Positions 8,164 through 18,481 are shown, counted from the stretch's first letter. The stretch is 64,000 nt of DNA from Pseudomonas fluorescens (GCF_000730425.1 NZ_CP008896.1:4340001-4404000); one strand, 5' to 3'. Numbers and translations: made by a program. The notes: generated by a model from the sequence alone, not told the origin.

Positions 8164-8720
8164 GTGCAGTAAGGGTTTGGCGCGCTGCCGATTACGTACG
8201 CATGCCGTGGAAAAATGGCGGTGGCAGCACCGAAGAAATCACCCGCGACGCTGGCCTGGGCCTCGACGGTTTTGGCTGGCGCCTGTCGATTGCCGATATT
8301 GGCGAGTCGGGTGGGTTTTCCACGTTTGCCGGGTATCAGCGGGTGATTACCGTGATCCAGGGCGCGGGCATGGTGTTGACCGTGGACGGCGAAGAGCAGC
8401 GCGGGTTGCTGCCCCTGCAACCGTTTGCCTTCAAGGGTGAAAGCCAGGTGGCGTGCCGCTTGATCAGTGGGCCGATTCGCGATTTCAACCTGATCTATTC
8501 GCCCACGCGTTACCACGCGCGGCTGCAATGGCTGGATGGGGCGCAGCAGTTGTTCAGTACGGCGCACACCGTGCTGGTGTTCAGTGTGGCCGATGAGGTG
8601 AAGGTGCTGGGCGAAGTGCTCGGTCATCATGATTGCTTGCAGGTGGACGGTAACACCGGCCTGTTGGACATTGCAGTAACTGGCCGCTGCTGCATCATCG
8701 AACTGACCGCACGCGCTTAA
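8160..8720 (+). CDS. hutD: HutD family protein
   Basis: A 186-residue cupin-like protein with the HutD hallmark 'MPWKNGGGSTEEI' near residues 16-28 and a later 'PFAFKGE' strand. HutD is found in hut loci of many proteobacteria and is thought to moderate hut expression, perhaps by binding a pathway intermediate. No catalytic activity is established. The start ATG overlaps the hutC stop. A REP doublet separates it from the hutU promoter region. Confidence 0.93.
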   Translation: MSAVRVWRAADYVRMPWKNGGGSTEEITRDAGLGLDGFGWRLSIADIGESGGFSTFAGYQRVITVIQGAGMVLTVDGEEQRGLLPLQPFAFKGESQVACRLISGPIRDFNLIYSPTRYHARLQWLDGAQQLFSTAHTVLVFSVADEVKVLGEVLGHHDCLQVDGNTGLLDIAVTGRCCIIELTARA

Positions 8721-8721
8721 A

Positions 8722-8815
8722 AATGTGGGAGCGGGCTTGCTCGCGAATGCGGTGTATCAGTCACCGCAAGCGTTAGCTGGCACACCGCATTCGTGAGCAA
8801 GCCCGCTCCCACATT
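8722..8815. repeat. REP doublet
   Basis: 'AATGTGGGAGCGGGCTTGCT' and its near-perfect reverse complement enclose about 35 bases after hutD. Confidence 0.85.
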
Positions 8816-9020
8816 TGGATCTTCATAGGCTACAAAATCTGTTTCCAGCCCCGCACCAAGTTGTTACCGAATGCCCCAGCATGGCGCAATGCCCTGTCTT
8901 TGTAACAACCGTCCAGCTGTTCAGATCGCTCTTGTAAGAAATTTCATCAAGCCATGAAGCCTTGATCCACGGGGCCTGTACCCGCGCTCAAAGAAAATCT
9001 TAGACACAGGCGCCCCAAGT

Positions 9021-9036
9021 TGGCCGCTTGATTGCA
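9021..9036 (+). promoter_or_regulatory. Candidate sigma-54 promoter of hutU
   Basis: TGGCCGCTTGATTGCA has GG and GC separated by exactly ten bases and a perfect TTGCA -12 block. The -24 block matches only TGGC of TGGCACG. The predicted start site near 9047 lies inside the HutC palindrome. Confidence 0.6.
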
Positions 9037-9040
9037 TATG

Positions 9041-9054
9041 CTTGTATGTACAAG
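9041..9054. promoter_or_regulatory. HutC-type operator at hutU
   Basis: CTTGTATGTACAAG has 6-bp perfect arms (CTTGTA/TACAAG). It overlaps the predicted transcription start of the hutU run, a position suited to repression. Confidence 0.65.
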
Positions 9055-9132
9055 TAAAGGTGTGTGCATAAGAGTCGCTAGACATCCTCTTCGCACCATC
9101 GTGTTCGCGCATCGATTGCTGAGGAGTTTTTT

Positions 9133-10818
9133 GTGACTGACTTTTCCCAGAACAAGCCTACCAAGTACCGCGACGTTGAAATCCGCGCCGCCCGTGGCAA
9201 CACGCTCACCGCCAAAAGCTGGCTGACTGAAGCGCCGCTGCGCATGCTGATGAACAACCTCGACCCACAAGTGGCCGAGAACCCGAAAGAGCTGGTGGTG
9301 TACGGCGGTATCGGTCGTGCGGCGCGTAACTGGGAGTGTTACGACCAGATCGTCGAAAGCCTCACTCACCTGAACGATGACGAAACCCTGCTGGTGCAGT
9401 CCGGCAAGCCGGTGGGCGTGTTCAAGACCCACAGCAACGCCCCGCGCGTGCTGATTGCCAACTCCAACCTGGTACCGCACTGGGCCAGTTGGGAACACTT
9501 CAACGAACTGGATGCCAAGGGCCTGGCCATGTATGGCCAGATGACCGCCGGCAGCTGGATCTACATCGGTAGCCAGGGCATCGTCCAGGGTACCTACGAA
9601 ACTTTCGTCGAGGCTGGCCGCCAGCATTACGACAGCAATCTGAAAGGCCGTTGGGTCCTCACGGCCGGCCTCGGCGGCATGGGTGGCGCCCAGCCGCTGG
9701 CTGCGACCCTGGCTGGCGCGTGCTCGCTGAACATTGAATGCCAGCAGGTCAGTATCGACTTCCGCTTGAACAGCCGTTATGTCGATGAACAAGCCACCGA
9801 CCTCGACGACGCCCTGGCGCGCATCGCCAAGTACACCCAGGAAGGTAAGGCCATCTCCATCGCCCTGCTGGGTAACGCGGCTGAAATTCTGCCCGAGCTG
9901 GTCAAGCGCGGCGTGCGCCCGGACATGGTCACCGACCAGACCAGCGCCCACGACCCGCTCAATGGCTACCTGCCCGCTGGCTGGACCTGGGACGAGTACC
10001 GCGCCCGCGCCAAGACCGAGCCCGCCGCCGTGATCAAGGCTGCCAAACAGTCGATGGCCGTGCACGTCAAAGCGATGCTCGCGTTCCAGAAACAAGGCAT
10101 TCCGACCTTCGACTACGGCAATAACATTCGTCAGATGGCGCAAGAAGAAGGTGTGGAAAATGCCTTCGACTTCCCGGGTTTTGTGCCGGCCTATATCCGC
10201 CCGCTGTTCTGCCGTGGCATCGGCCCGTTCCGTTGGGCGGCCCTGTCGGGCGACCCGCAAGATATCTACAAGACCGACGCCAAGGTCAAAGAGCTGATCC
10301 CCGACGATGCCCACCTGCACAACTGGCTGGACATGGCCCGTGAGCGCATCAGCTTCCAGGGCCTGCCGGCGCGTATCTGCTGGGTCGGCCTGGGCCAGCG
10401 CGCCAAGCTCGGCCTGGCGTTCAACGAAATGGTGCGCAGCGGCGAGTTGTCGGCACCGGTGGTGATCGGTCGTGACCACCTCGACTCCGGCTCGGTGTCG
10501 AGCCCGAACCGCGAAACCGAATCCATGCAGGACGGTTCCGATGCCGTGTCCGACTGGCCACTGCTCAACGCCTTGCTCAACACCGCCAGCGGCGCGACCT
10601 GGGTTTCGCTGCACCACGGCGGTGGCGTGGGCATGGGCTTCTCCCAGCATTCGGGCATGGTGATCGTGTGTGACGGCACCGACGAAGCTGCCGAGCGGAT
10701 TGCCCGCGTACTGCACAACGACCCGGCCACTGGGGTGATGCGCCACGCCGATGCGGGCTATCAGATCGCTATCGACTGCGCCAAGGAACAGGGCCTCAAT
10801 CTCCCGATGATCAAGTAG
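9133..10818 (+). CDS. hutU: Urocanate hydratase
   Basis: A 561-residue cytoplasmic enzyme that hydrates urocanate to imidazolone propionate using tightly bound NAD+. The dinucleotide-binding glycine cluster '[12 protein letters not shown]' is near residue 178. Cys416 in 'ARICWVGLG' appears to correspond to the active-site cysteine of P. putida urocanase. The start is GTG at 9133 with 'GAGGAG' upstream. It heads the long rightward hut run and is preceded by the sigma-54 element and HutC palindrome. The length is normal. Confidence 0.97.
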   Translation: MTDFSQNKPTKYRDVEIRAARGNTLTAKSWLTEAPLRMLMNNLDPQVAENPKELVVYGGIGRAARNWECYDQIVESLTHLNDDETLLVQSGKPVGVFKTHSNAPRVLIANSNLVPHWASWEHFNELDAKGLAMYGQMTAGSWIYIGSQGIVQGTYETFVEAGRQHYDSNLKGRWVLTAGLGGMGGAQPLAATLAGACSLNIECQQVSIDFRLNSRYVDEQATDLDDALARIAKYTQEGKAISIALLGNAAEILPELVKRGVRPDMVTDQTSAHDPLNGYLPAGWTWDEYRARAKTEPAAVIKAAKQSMAVHVKAMLAFQKQGIPTFDYGNNIRQMAQEEGVENAFDFPGFVPAYIRPLFCRGIGPFRWAALSGDPQDIYKTDAKVKELIPDDAHLHNWLDMARERISFQGLPARICWVGLGQRAKLGLAFNEMVRSGELSAPVVIGRDHLDSGSVSSPNRETESMQDGSDAVSDWPLLNALLNTASGATWVSLHHGGGVGMGFSQHSGMVIVCDGTDEAAERIARVLHNDPATGVMRHADAGYQIAIDCAKEQGLNLPMIK

Positions 10819-10834
10819 CGCCTGGCTCGGTTCC

Positions 10835-10923
10835 TGTGGGAGCCGGGCTTGCCCGCGATGGCATCACTGGGGTCTGCCTGACGGACCACAGTGATGCCAT
10901 CGCAGGCAAGCCAGCTCCTACAT
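10835..10923. repeat. REP doublet
   Basis: 'TGTGGGAGCCGGGCTTGCCC' and the imperfect complement 'AGGCAAGCCAGCTCCTACA' lie between hutU and the codB-like permease. The arms have diverged. Confidence 0.8.
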
Positions 10924-10932
10924 TTGACCGGC

Positions 10933-10942
10933 TGTGTACACA
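10933..10942. promoter_or_regulatory. Possible HutC operator before the codB-like permease
   Basis: TGTGTACACA is a perfect palindrome that fits the GTNTANAC core of HutC-subfamily sites. It lies 54 bases before the permease start, so this gene may have its own HutC-controlled promoter. Confidence 0.4.
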
Positions 10943-10995
10943 AGACCTGTTTTATCCGCATCACCGAATAACAATCCATTAGAGGTTGAACACCC

Positions 10996-12465
10996 ATGGC
11001 TGCAAAAGACGCGCGTGCAAGCTCCACCCCGTTGATCGAAAGGCGTTCGATCGACTACATCCCGCAAGCGGAAAGACACGGTCGTCTATTTAGCCAGTTC
11101 ACCCTGTGGATGGGGGCCAACCTGCAAATCACCGCGATTGTCACCGGGGCCCTGGCGGTGGTGCTGGGCGGCGACGTGTTCTGGTCGTTGATCGGTCTGT
11201 TGATCGGTCAACTGCTGGGCGGCGGCGTGATGGCGTTGCATGCAGCACAAGGGCCGAAGCTTGGCCTGCCGCAGATGATCTCCAGTCGGGTGCAGTTCGG
11301 TGTGTATGGCGCGGCGATTCCGATTGTGCTGGTGTGCTTGATGTACCTCGGTTTCACCGCAACCGGCACCGTGCTTTCCGGCCAGGCCCTGGGCCAGTTG
11401 TTTGGAGTCAGCGACAGTGTCGGCATCCTGATCTTCGCCAGCGTCATCGTGCTGGTCACGGTGCTCGGTTATCGGGTGATCCATTTCATTGGCCGTGTCG
11501 CCAGCGTCATTGGGGTGATCGCCTTTGTCTACCTGTTCAGCCGCTTGATGAGCCAGACCGACGTTGGCGCGCTCCTGCAAATCCGTCACTTCAACGGGAG
11601 CAGCTTCCTGCTGGCGGTGTCGCTCGCGGCGTCCTGGCAAATCGCCTTCGGGCCTTACGTGGCGGACTATTCCCGCTACCTGCCGCGCAAGACGTCCTCG
11701 GTGAAAACCTTTCTGGCCGCAGGCGCAGGGTCGGTCATCGGTGCTCAGGTGGCGATGATTCTCGGCGTGTTTGCCGCCGCCATGTCCAACGGGCAATTTG
11801 TCGGTAATGAAGTGGCCTACATCGTTGGCCTGGGCGGCACGGGGGCCGCGGCTGCGCTGCTGTACTTCAGCATCGCGTTTGGCAAGGTCACCATCTCCAC
11901 GCTGAACTCCTACGGCAGCTTCATGTGCATTGCGACCATCGTCAGTGGTTTTCGTGGGCGCCTGGAAGTCACGCGCTTGCAGCGCCTGGTTTTCGTGCTG
12001 CTGATTGTCGGTGCTGCGACCCTGATCGCGTTGCTCGGCCAGCACGCGTTCCTCAGTGCGTTCAAGTCCTTCATTCTGTTTTTGCTGGCGTTCTTTACGC
12101 CATGGAGTGCGATCAACCTGGTGGACTACTACTGCATCACCCGTGATCGCTATGACGTGCCGGCACTGGCCGATCCGAACGGTCGCTATGGCCGCTGGAA
12201 CCCGCTGGGTATCAGCGTCTATGTCTTCGGGGTGCTGGTGCAGCTGCCGTTTATCGCCACCAAGTTCTACACCGGTCCTCTGGTCGCCGCCTTGGGTGGG
12301 GTGGATATTTCCTGGATCATCGGCCTGGTACTGCCTGCCGCCCTGTATTACGTGTGCGCGAAAAAATGGCATGGCGCGATTCCCGAACGACTGATCCTGC
12401 CGGCAGAGCAGGGCGCTACACCCGTAGTTACCCCTAAAAACAATGGGCTGATTGCACAAGCCTGA
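10996..12465 (+). CDS. hutTu: NCS1 (codB-like) permease, likely urocanate transporter
   Basis: A 489-residue inner-membrane protein with about 12 hydrophobic segments and the NCS1 cytosine/purine permease pattern ('FTLWMGANLQITAIVTGAL' near the N-terminus, 'GPKLGLPQMISSRVQFGVYG' after segment 2). Within the hut locus its substrate should be a pathway compound. In P. fluorescens the codB-like hut permease was, to my recollection, reported as the urocanate transporter, so that name is assigned by position. ATG at 10996 follows 'AGAGG'. No key residue looks missing. Confidence 0.85.
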   Translation: MAAKDARASSTPLIERRSIDYIPQAERHGRLFSQFTLWMGANLQITAIVTGALAVVLGGDVFWSLIGLLIGQLLGGGVMALHAAQGPKLGLPQMISSRVQFGVYGAAIPIVLVCLMYLGFTATGTVLSGQALGQLFGVSDSVGILIFASVIVLVTVLGYRVIHFIGRVASVIGVIAFVYLFSRLMSQTDVGALLQIRHFNGSSFLLAVSLAASWQIAFGPYVADYSRYLPRKTSSVKTFLAAGAGSVIGAQVAMILGVFAAAMSNGQFVGNEVAYIVGLGGTGAAAALLYFSIAFGKVTISTLNSYGSFMCIATIVSGFRGRLEVTRLQRLVFVLLIVGAATLIALLGQHAFLSAFKSFILFLLAFFTPWSAINLVDYYCITRDRYDVPALADPNGRYGRWNPLGISVYVFGVLVQLPFIATKFYTGPLVAALGGVDISWIIGLVLPAALYYVCAKKWHGAIPERLILPAEQGATPVVTPKNNGLIAQA

Positions 12466-12533
12466 TGGGACGTGGACAAGGCAGGATGCCTTTTGACTGC
12501 CGTAATCCATTTCATGATTGGGAGCGTCACCTA

Positions 12534-13502
12534 ATGAGAATGCATAAGACCCTGCTGACCACACTGTTCGCCGCAGGCCTGCTGGCAGGCGCTGGCGCCA
12601 CCCAGGCGGCCGGTTGGTGCGAGTCGGGCAAGCCGGTGAAGTTCGCCGGCCTGAACTGGGAAAGCGGCATGCTGCTGACCGACGTCCTGCAAGTGGTCCT
12701 GGAGAAAGGCTACGACTGCAAAACCGATAGCCTGCCGGGCAATTCCATCACCATGGAGAACGCCCTGGGCAGCAACGATATTCAGGTCTTCGCCGAAGAG
12801 TGGGTTGGCCGTAGCGAAGTGTGGAAAAAGGCAGAAAAAGCCGGGAAAGTCGTGGGTGTCGGCGCACCCGTGGTCGGGGCCGTTGAAGGCTGGTACGTGC
12901 CGCGCTACGTGATTGAAGGCGACGCCAAGCGCAAGCTCGAAGCCAAGGCCCCGGACCTGAAGAACATTGCCGACCTGGCCAAGTACTCTGCGGTATTCAA
13001 GGACCAGGAGGAGCCATCCAAGGGGCGCTTCTACAACTGCCCGGCTGGCTGGACCTGCGAGCTGGACAACAGCGAAATGCTCAAGAGCTATGGGTTGGAA
13101 AATTCCTACACCAACTTCCGCCCAGGCACCGGCCCGGCGCTGGATGCGGCGGTGCTGTCGAGCTACAAGCGTGGCGAGCCGATCCTGTTCTACTACTGGT
13201 CGCCCACGCCGCTGATGGGCCAGGTGGACCTGGTGAAACTCGACGAAAAACCCGGCGTGGATAAAAGCGTGACCATCAAGATCGGCCTGTCCAAGACCTT
13301 CCACGAGCAGGCCCCGGAACTGGTGGCGGTGCTGGAGAAGGTCAACCTGCCGATCGACCTGCTCAACCAGAACCTGGCGCGCATGAGCAAGGAACGCATT
13401 GAGTCGTCGAAGTTGGCGAAGATTTTCCTCAAGGAACACCCGGAAGTCTGGCACACCTGGGTCAGTGAAGACGCAGCCAAGAAAATCGACGCGGCCTTGT
13501 AG
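12534..13502 (+). CDS. hutX: Histidine ABC transporter, substrate-binding protein
   Basis: A 322-residue periplasmic binding protein of the glycine-betaine/choline (ProX/OpuAC) class. A signal peptide ends near residue 25 ('GATQA'), and the mature protein starts with 'GWCESGKPVKFAGLNWESG'. The paired cysteines in 'FYNCPAGWTCELD' are typical of this class. It is followed by a matching permease and ATPase, so it delivers histidine or a related compound to HutWV. ATG at 12534 follows 'GGGAG'. An ATG two codons later is also possible. Confidence 0.92.
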   Translation: MRMHKTLLTTLFAAGLLAGAGATQAAGWCESGKPVKFAGLNWESGMLLTDVLQVVLEKGYDCKTDSLPGNSITMENALGSNDIQVFAEEWVGRSEVWKKAEKAGKVVGVGAPVVGAVEGWYVPRYVIEGDAKRKLEAKAPDLKNIADLAKYSAVFKDQEEPSKGRFYNCPAGWTCELDNSEMLKSYGLENSYTNFRPGTGPALDAAVLSSYKRGEPILFYYWSPTPLMGQVDLVKLDEKPGVDKSVTIKIGLSKTFHEQAPELVAVLEKVNLPIDLLNQNLARMSKERIESSKLAKIFLKEHPEVWHTWVSEDAAKKIDAAL

Positions 13503-13574
13503 GCACAGTGCTCCCGGCTACCCTGAAAAGGCAGCCGGCCACCCGGCCACACTCCACTGAATCGAGAGCACCCT

Positions 13575-14426
13575 ATGTTTCCTGAGAGTTTTACGTTTTC
13601 CATCGCCGACTGGGTCAATGGTTGGGTCGATGGGTTGGTGACCAACTACGGCGATGTGTTCCGGCAGATTTCCGACACCTTGCTGTGGGCCATCGTCAAC
13701 CTGGAAGGCCTGCTGCGCATGGCGCCCTGGTGGCTGATGCTGGCGATCGTCGGTGGCATTGCCTGGCACGCCACCCGCAAGTTAGTGACCACGGCCGTGA
13801 TCGTCGGCCTGCTGTTCCTGGTGGGGGCGGTCGGCCTGTGGGACAAGCTGATGCAGACCTTGGCGCTGATGATGGTGGCCACGGTGATCTCGGTGCTGAT
13901 CGGCATTCCCCTGGGCATCCTCTCGGCACGTAGCAATCGCCTGCGCTCGGTACTGATGCCGTTGCTGGACATCATGCAGACCATGCCCAGCTTCGTGTAC
14001 CTGATCCCGGTATTGATGCTGTTTGGCCTGGGCAAGGTGCCGGCGATTTTCGCCACGGTGATCTACGCCGCGCCACCGCTGATTCGCCTGACCGACCTGG
14101 GCATTCGCCAGGTGGACCGTGAAGTGATGGAAGCCATCAATGCCTTCGGCGCCAACCGCTGGCAGCAACTGTTTGGCGTGCAACTGCCGCTGGCCCTGCC
14201 GAGCATCATGGCCGGGATCAACCAGACCACCATGATGGCCCTGTCGATGGTGGTGATCGCCTCGATGATCGGCGCCCGTGGCCTGGGTGAAGATGTACTG
14301 GTCGGCATCCAGACCCTTAACGTCGGGCGCGGGCTTGAAGCCGGCCTGGCGATTGTGATTCTCGCAGTGGTCATCGACCGCATTACCCAGGCCTACGGTC
14401 GTCCACGGCATGAGGCGAGCAAATGA
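13575..14426 (+). CDS. hutW: Histidine ABC transporter, permease
   Basis: A 283-residue membrane protein of the ProW/OpuAB permease family with about six to seven hydrophobic segments. The cytoplasmic coupling motif is seen as '[20 protein letters not shown]', where the ATPase docks. It lies 72 bases after hutX, and its stop overlaps the hutV start (ATGA). This is the only permease of the transporter, so it presumably acts as a homodimer. Confidence 0.93.
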   Translation: MFPESFTFSIADWVNGWVDGLVTNYGDVFRQISDTLLWAIVNLEGLLRMAPWWLMLAIVGGIAWHATRKLVTTAVIVGLLFLVGAVGLWDKLMQTLALMMVATVISVLIGIPLGILSARSNRLRSVLMPLLDIMQTMPSFVYLIPVLMLFGLGKVPAIFATVIYAAPPLIRLTDLGIRQVDREVMEAINAFGANRWQQLFGVQLPLALPSIMAGINQTTMMALSMVVIASMIGARGLGEDVLVGIQTLNVGRGLEAGLAIVILAVVIDRITQAYGRPRHEASK

Positions 14427-15247
14427 CTATTGTCAGCAAGATTGAAGTGAAAAACGTATTCAAGATTTTCGGTGCACGGGACAAAGAAGCCCTGGCTCTT
14501 ATCGGCCAGGGCAAGACCAAGGACGAAGTCCTGGCGCAGACCGGTTGTGTGGTGGGGGTCAATGACCTGTCCCTGAGCATCGGCACCGGCGAGATCTTTG
14601 TGATCATGGGCCTGTCGGGTTCTGGCAAGTCCACCCTGGTGCGCCACTTCAACCGCCTGATCGACCCCACCAGCGGCGCGATCCTGGTGGACGGCGAAGA
14701 CATTCTGCAACTGGATATGGGCGCCTTGCGCCAGTTCCGCCGGCACAAGATCAGCATGGTGTTCCAGAGCTTCGGCCTGCTGCCCCACAAGAGCGTGCTG
14801 GACAACGTCGCCTATGGCCTGAAAGTGCGCGGCGAAAGCAAGCAGGTGTGTGCCGAGCGCGCCTTGCACTGGATCGCAACCGTGGGCCTGAAGGGTTACG
14901 AAAACAAATACCCACACCAGCTGTCGGGTGGCATGCGCCAGCGTGTGGGCCTGGCCCGGGCCCTGGCGGCCGACACCGACATCATCCTGATGGACGAGGC
15001 GTTCAGTGCCCTCGACCCGCTGATCCGCGCCGAGATGCAGGACCAATTGCTGGAACTGCAAAAGACTCTGCACAAGACCATCGTGTTTATCACCCACGAC
15101 CTGGACGAAGCCGTGCGCATCGGCAACCGCATCGCGATCCTCAAGGACGGCAAGCTGATCCAGGTCGGCACGCCGCGGGAAATTTTGCATTCGCCGGCGG
15201 ATGAATATGTGGATCGGTTTGTCCAGCGGCGGGCGGCGGTGGTCTGA
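14423..15247 (+). CDS. hutV: Histidine ABC transporter, ATP-binding protein
   Basis: A 274-residue ABC ATPase of the ProV/OpuAA type. Walker A 'GLSGSGKS' is at residues 63-70, followed by Q-loop '[13 protein letters not shown]', signature 'LSGGMRQR', Walker B 'IILMDEA' and the H-loop 'FITHDLDEA'. An N-terminal extension before the first strand is shared with ProV proteins. The C-terminal CBS domains that sense ionic strength in OpuA are absent, consistent with a nutrient uptake system rather than an osmoregulated one. Confidence 0.94.
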   Translation: MTIVSKIEVKNVFKIFGARDKEALALIGQGKTKDEVLAQTGCVVGVNDLSLSIGTGEIFVIMGLSGSGKSTLVRHFNRLIDPTSGAILVDGEDILQLDMGALRQFRRHKISMVFQSFGLLPHKSVLDNVAYGLKVRGESKQVCAERALHWIATVGLKGYENKYPHQLSGGMRQRVGLARALAADTDIILMDEAFSALDPLIRAEMQDQLLELQKTLHKTIVFITHDLDEAVRIGNRIAILKDGKLIQVGTPREILHSPADEYVDRFVQRRAAVV

Positions 15248-15274
15248 GCCGGGTTTTGTGGTGAGTTGGCTGGC

Positions 15275-15350
15275 CTCTTCGCGAGCAAGCCCGCTCCCAC
15301 AGGGGAGCGCATTGCAAATGTGGCCGCGGGCTTGCCCGCGATGAGGCCGA
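15275..15350. repeat. REP doublet
   Basis: 'GCGAGCAAGCCCGCTCCCAC' and a diverged inverted copy, 'GTGGCCGCGGGCTTGCCCGC', lie between hutV and hutH1. Confidence 0.75.
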
Positions 15351-15383
15351 CAAGGCTGCACAAGAATTGAAGAAGGTATGAAG

Positions 15384-16907
15384 ATGTCCCAGGCTAGAAA
15401 AATCATTATCGCCGACACGCCCCTGCGCTGGCAGGACGTGGTCGCCGTCGCCCGCTTCGGCGCCGAGCTGGAGCTGTCGGGCCAGGCCTGGGCACGCATC
15501 GACAATGCCCAGGCCATCGTGCAACGCATCGTCAGCAGCGGCGAGCGCGCCTATGGCGTCAATACCGGCCTGGGCGCCTTGTGCAACGTATCGCTCAAGG
15601 GCGAGCAATTGAGCCAGCTGTCGCGCAACACCCTGCTCAGCCATGCCTGTGGCGTCGGTGCGCCGCTGAGTGATGAACAGACCCGCGCCATCATCTGCGC
15701 GGCCATCCTCAACTACACCCAGGGTAAGTCCGGCCTGCATCCACAGGTGGTGCATTCGCTGCTGGCGCTGCTCAACCATGGCATCACCCCGCAAGTGCCG
15801 TCCCAGGGGTCGGTGGGCTACCTGACCCACATGGCCCATATCGGTATTGCCTTGCTGGGTGTGGGCAATGTCAGCTACCGCGGCCAGATCGTTGCCGCCC
15901 AGGCAGCCTTGGCCGCCGAAGGCCTGCAGCCGGTGGTACTCGGCGCCAAGGACGGCCTGTGTCTGGTCAACGGCACGCCGTGCATGAGTGGCCTGAGCTG
16001 CCTGGCCCTGGCCGATGCCCACCATTTGCTGCAATGGGCCGATGTGATCGGGGCCATGAGCTTTGAAGCACAGCGCGGCCAGATCGACGCGTTCGACGAG
16101 CAGATCATTGCCCTCAAGCCGCACCCGGGCATGCAGCAGGTCGGCAGTAACCTGCGGGCCTTGCTCGACGGCAGTGAGGTCATTGCTGCCAGCAGGGGCA
16201 TTCGTACCCAGGACGCGCTGAGCATCCGTTCGATTCCCCAGGTCCACGGCGCCGCCCGCGATCAACTGGAACACGCCACCCGGCAGATCGAAACCGAACT
16301 CAACGGCGCCACCGACAACCCGTTGCTGCTGGGCACGCCGGACAACTACCGCGTGGTGTCCCAGGCCAACCCCCACGGCCAGTCCGTGGCTCTGGCGGCA
16401 GACATGCTGGCCATCGCGCTGGCCGAGATCGGCGCCATCGCCGAGCGCCGCCTCGACCGCCTGATCAACCCCCACGTCAGCGGCCTGCCGGCGTTCCTGG
16501 TGAGCAACCCCGGGGTCAACTCGGGGATGATGATTGTGCAGTACGTCGCCGCGTCCCTCTGTGGGCAGAATCGTCAACTGGCACAGCCGGCGGTCCTCGA
16601 CAATTTCGTCACCTCGGGCCTGCAGGAAGACCATCTGAGCATGGGCACCAATGCCGCGCTCAAGCTGCATGCCGTGCTGGGCAACGTCACCCAGATCCTC
16701 GCCATCGAATACCTGCTGGCGGCCCAGGCCTTTGAGTTTTTGAAGGACCAAGGCTTCGGCACCGGTACCGACATTGCTTGGCGCCTGCTGCGCGAGCACG
16801 TCCCGGCCTATGAGCAGGACCGCTGGCTGGCGCCGGATATCGCGACCACCGCAACGCTGCTCAAGAACACCGATTTGCTGAATCACGCTTTACCGAATGT
16901 GCACTGA
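15384..16907 (+). CDS. hutH1: Histidase-like protein lacking the MIO motif
   Basis: A 507-residue member of the HAL/PAL ammonia-lyase family, similar in length to HutH2. Tyr ('AYGVNTGLG'), His ('LSHACG'), Asn ('LVNGTP') and Glu ('LQEDHLSM') positions are kept. The Ala-Ser-Gly triad that cyclises into the MIO electrophile is cleanly deleted: 'GSVG' (residues 142-145) runs directly into 'YLTHMAHIG'. The catalytic Tyr of 'PYSLR' in HutH2 is Leu279 ('ALSIR'). It is therefore unlikely to be a histidase and may be structural, regulatory or a different enzyme. I chose ATG 15384 because AAGG lies 7 bases upstream. ATG 15378 would leave only 1 base. Confidence 0.88.
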   Translation: MSQARKIIIADTPLRWQDVVAVARFGAELELSGQAWARIDNAQAIVQRIVSSGERAYGVNTGLGALCNVSLKGEQLSQLSRNTLLSHACGVGAPLSDEQTRAIICAAILNYTQGKSGLHPQVVHSLLALLNHGITPQVPSQGSVGYLTHMAHIGIALLGVGNVSYRGQIVAAQAALAAEGLQPVVLGAKDGLCLVNGTPCMSGLSCLALADAHHLLQWADVIGAMSFEAQRGQIDAFDEQIIALKPHPGMQQVGSNLRALLDGSEVIAASRGIRTQDALSIRSIPQVHGAARDQLEHATRQIETELNGATDNPLLLGTPDNYRVVSQANPHGQSVALAADMLAIALAEIGAIAERRLDRLINPHVSGLPAFLVSNPGVNSGMMIVQYVAASLCGQNRQLAQPAVLDNFVTSGLQEDHLSMGTNAALKLHAVLGNVTQILAIEYLLAAQAFEFLKDQGFGTGTDIAWRLLREHVPAYEQDRWLAPDIATTATLLKNTDLLNHALPNVH

Positions 16908-16932
16908 ACCCTATTTCAAAAGGAGCATGAAT

Positions 16933-18465
16933 GTGACTGCGCTAAATCTGATCCCAGGCCAACTGAGCCTTGCCCAACTGCGTGCCATCTACCAGCAGCC
17001 GGTAACCCTCAGCCTGGATGACAGCGCCACGGCGCAGATCGAAGCCAGTGTGGCCTGTGTCGAACAGATCCTCGCCGAGAACCGTACCGCCTATGGCATC
17101 AACACCGGTTTCGGCCTGCTGGCCTCGACCCGTATCGCCAGCGAAGACCTGGAAAACCTCCAGCGCTCCCTGGTGTTGTCCCATGCCGCGGGCGTTGGCG
17201 AGCCGATCAGCGATGCGCTGGTGCGTCTGGTGATGGTGCTCAAGGTCAACAGCCTGAGCCGGGGTTTTTCCGGGATTCGTCGCCAGGTGATCGACGCGTT
17301 GATCGCGCTGGTCAACGCCGAGGTTTACCCGCATATCCCGCTCAAGGGCTCGGTGGGGGCTTCCGGTGACCTGGCGCCGCTGGCCCACATGTCCCTGGTG
17401 CTGCTCGGCGAAGGCAAGGCCCGTTACAAAGGGCAATGGCTGGAGGCCACCGAAGCGCTGAAAGTTGCCGGCCTTACGCCTCTGACCCTGGCCGCCAAGG
17501 AAGGCCTGGCGCTGCTCAACGGCACCCAAGTCTCCACCGCCTACGCCCTGCGCGGTTTGTTTGAAGGTGAAGACCTGTTCGCCGCCGCCATCGCCTGTGG
17601 CGGCCTGACCGTGGAAGCGGTGCTGGGCTCGCGTTCACCGTTCGATGCACGCATTCATGCGGCCCGTGGCCAGCGTGGGCAGATCGATTCGGCGGCGGCT
17701 TATCGCGACCTGCTCGGTGACAGCAGCCAGGTGTCCCAGTCCCACCAGAACTGCGACAAGGTACAAGATCCCTACTCCCTGCGTTGCCAGCCACAAGTCA
17801 TGGGCGCCTGCCTGACCCAGTTCCGCCAGGCGGCAGAGGTGCTGGTGGTCGAAGCCAACGCAGTCTCGGATAACCCGCTGGTCTTCGCCGCTGAAGGCGA
17901 CGTGATCTCCGGCGGTAACTTCCACGCTGAACCGGTGGCGATGGCCGCTGACAACATGGCCCTGGCCATCGCCGAAATTGGCTCTCTGAGCGAGCGCCGC
18001 ATCTCGTTGATGATGGACAAGCACATGTCGCAACTGCCGCCGTTCCTGGTAGGCAATGGCGGGGTGAACTCCGGTTTCATGATTGCCCAGGTGACGGCAG
18101 CGGCGTTGGCCAGCGAGAACAAGGCGCTGTCCCATCCCCATAGCGTCGACAGCCTGCCTACGTCGGCCAACCAGGAAGATCACGTGTCCATGGCCCCAGC
18201 TGCCGGTAAGCGCTTGTGGGAAATGGCTGAAAACACCCGTGGCATTCTCGCGGTGGAATGGCTGGCCGCGTGCCAGGGCCTGGACCTGCGCGATGGCCTG
18301 AAAACCTCGCCGAAGCTGGAACAGGCCCGTGGCATCCTGCGCGCCAAAGTAGGGTTCTATGACAAGGACCGCTTCTTCGCCCCGGACATCAACGCCGCCA
18401 GCGAACTGTTGGCCAGCCGCTGCCTGAACGAGCTGGTACCCGCCAAGCTGCTGCCAAGCCTCTAA
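16933..18465 (+). CDS. hutH2: Histidine ammonia-lyase
   Basis: A 510-residue enzyme that deaminates L-histidine to urocanate. It has the intact MIO triad 'ASG' (Ser144) in '[16 protein letters not shown]', and Tyr281 and Arg284 in 'DPYSLRCQ' match the catalytic positions known in P. putida HutH. I chose GTG at 16933 because AGGAG is 7 bases upstream and the N-terminus ('[12 protein letters not shown]') and length then match P. putida. The in-frame ATG at 16927 would sit only one base after the SD. It lies 25 bases after hutH1 and is the only complete histidase in the locus. Confidence 0.96.
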   Translation: MTALNLIPGQLSLAQLRAIYQQPVTLSLDDSATAQIEASVACVEQILAENRTAYGINTGFGLLASTRIASEDLENLQRSLVLSHAAGVGEPISDALVRLVMVLKVNSLSRGFSGIRRQVIDALIALVNAEVYPHIPLKGSVGASGDLAPLAHMSLVLLGEGKARYKGQWLEATEALKVAGLTPLTLAAKEGLALLNGTQVSTAYALRGLFEGEDLFAAAIACGGLTVEAVLGSRSPFDARIHAARGQRGQIDSAAAYRDLLGDSSQVSQSHQNCDKVQDPYSLRCQPQVMGACLTQFRQAAEVLVVEANAVSDNPLVFAAEGDVISGGNFHAEPVAMAADNMALAIAEIGSLSERRISLMMDKHMSQLPPFLVGNGGVNSGFMIAQVTAAALASENKALSHPHSVDSLPTSANQEDHVSMAPAAGKRLWEMAENTRGILAVEWLAACQGLDLRDGLKTSPKLEQARGILRAKVGFYDKDRFFAPDINAASELLASRCLNELVPAKLLPSL

Positions 18466-18481
18466 ACACTCCCCCGATCCC

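Larger units (their letters stand above)
8816..9132. other. hutU promoter region
   Basis: With the REP doublet before it, this makes a 412-base gene-free stretch. It holds the candidate sigma-54 element (9021-9036) and HutC palindrome (9041-9054) close to hutU. I recognise nothing in 8816-9010, where upstream activator sites for a sigma-54 enhancer-binding protein such as CbrB would be expected. Confidence 0.6.

Noticed and set aside
8881..8896. A second sigma-54-like sequence (TGGCGCAATGCCCTGT) before hutU
   Set aside because: Ten bases after GG the sequence is TG, not GC, so it fails the invariant -12 dinucleotide.
8947..10746. Long minus-strand frame opposite hutU
   Set aside because: Complement of a fully conserved enzyme gene. 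It has no family motif and no ribosome site.
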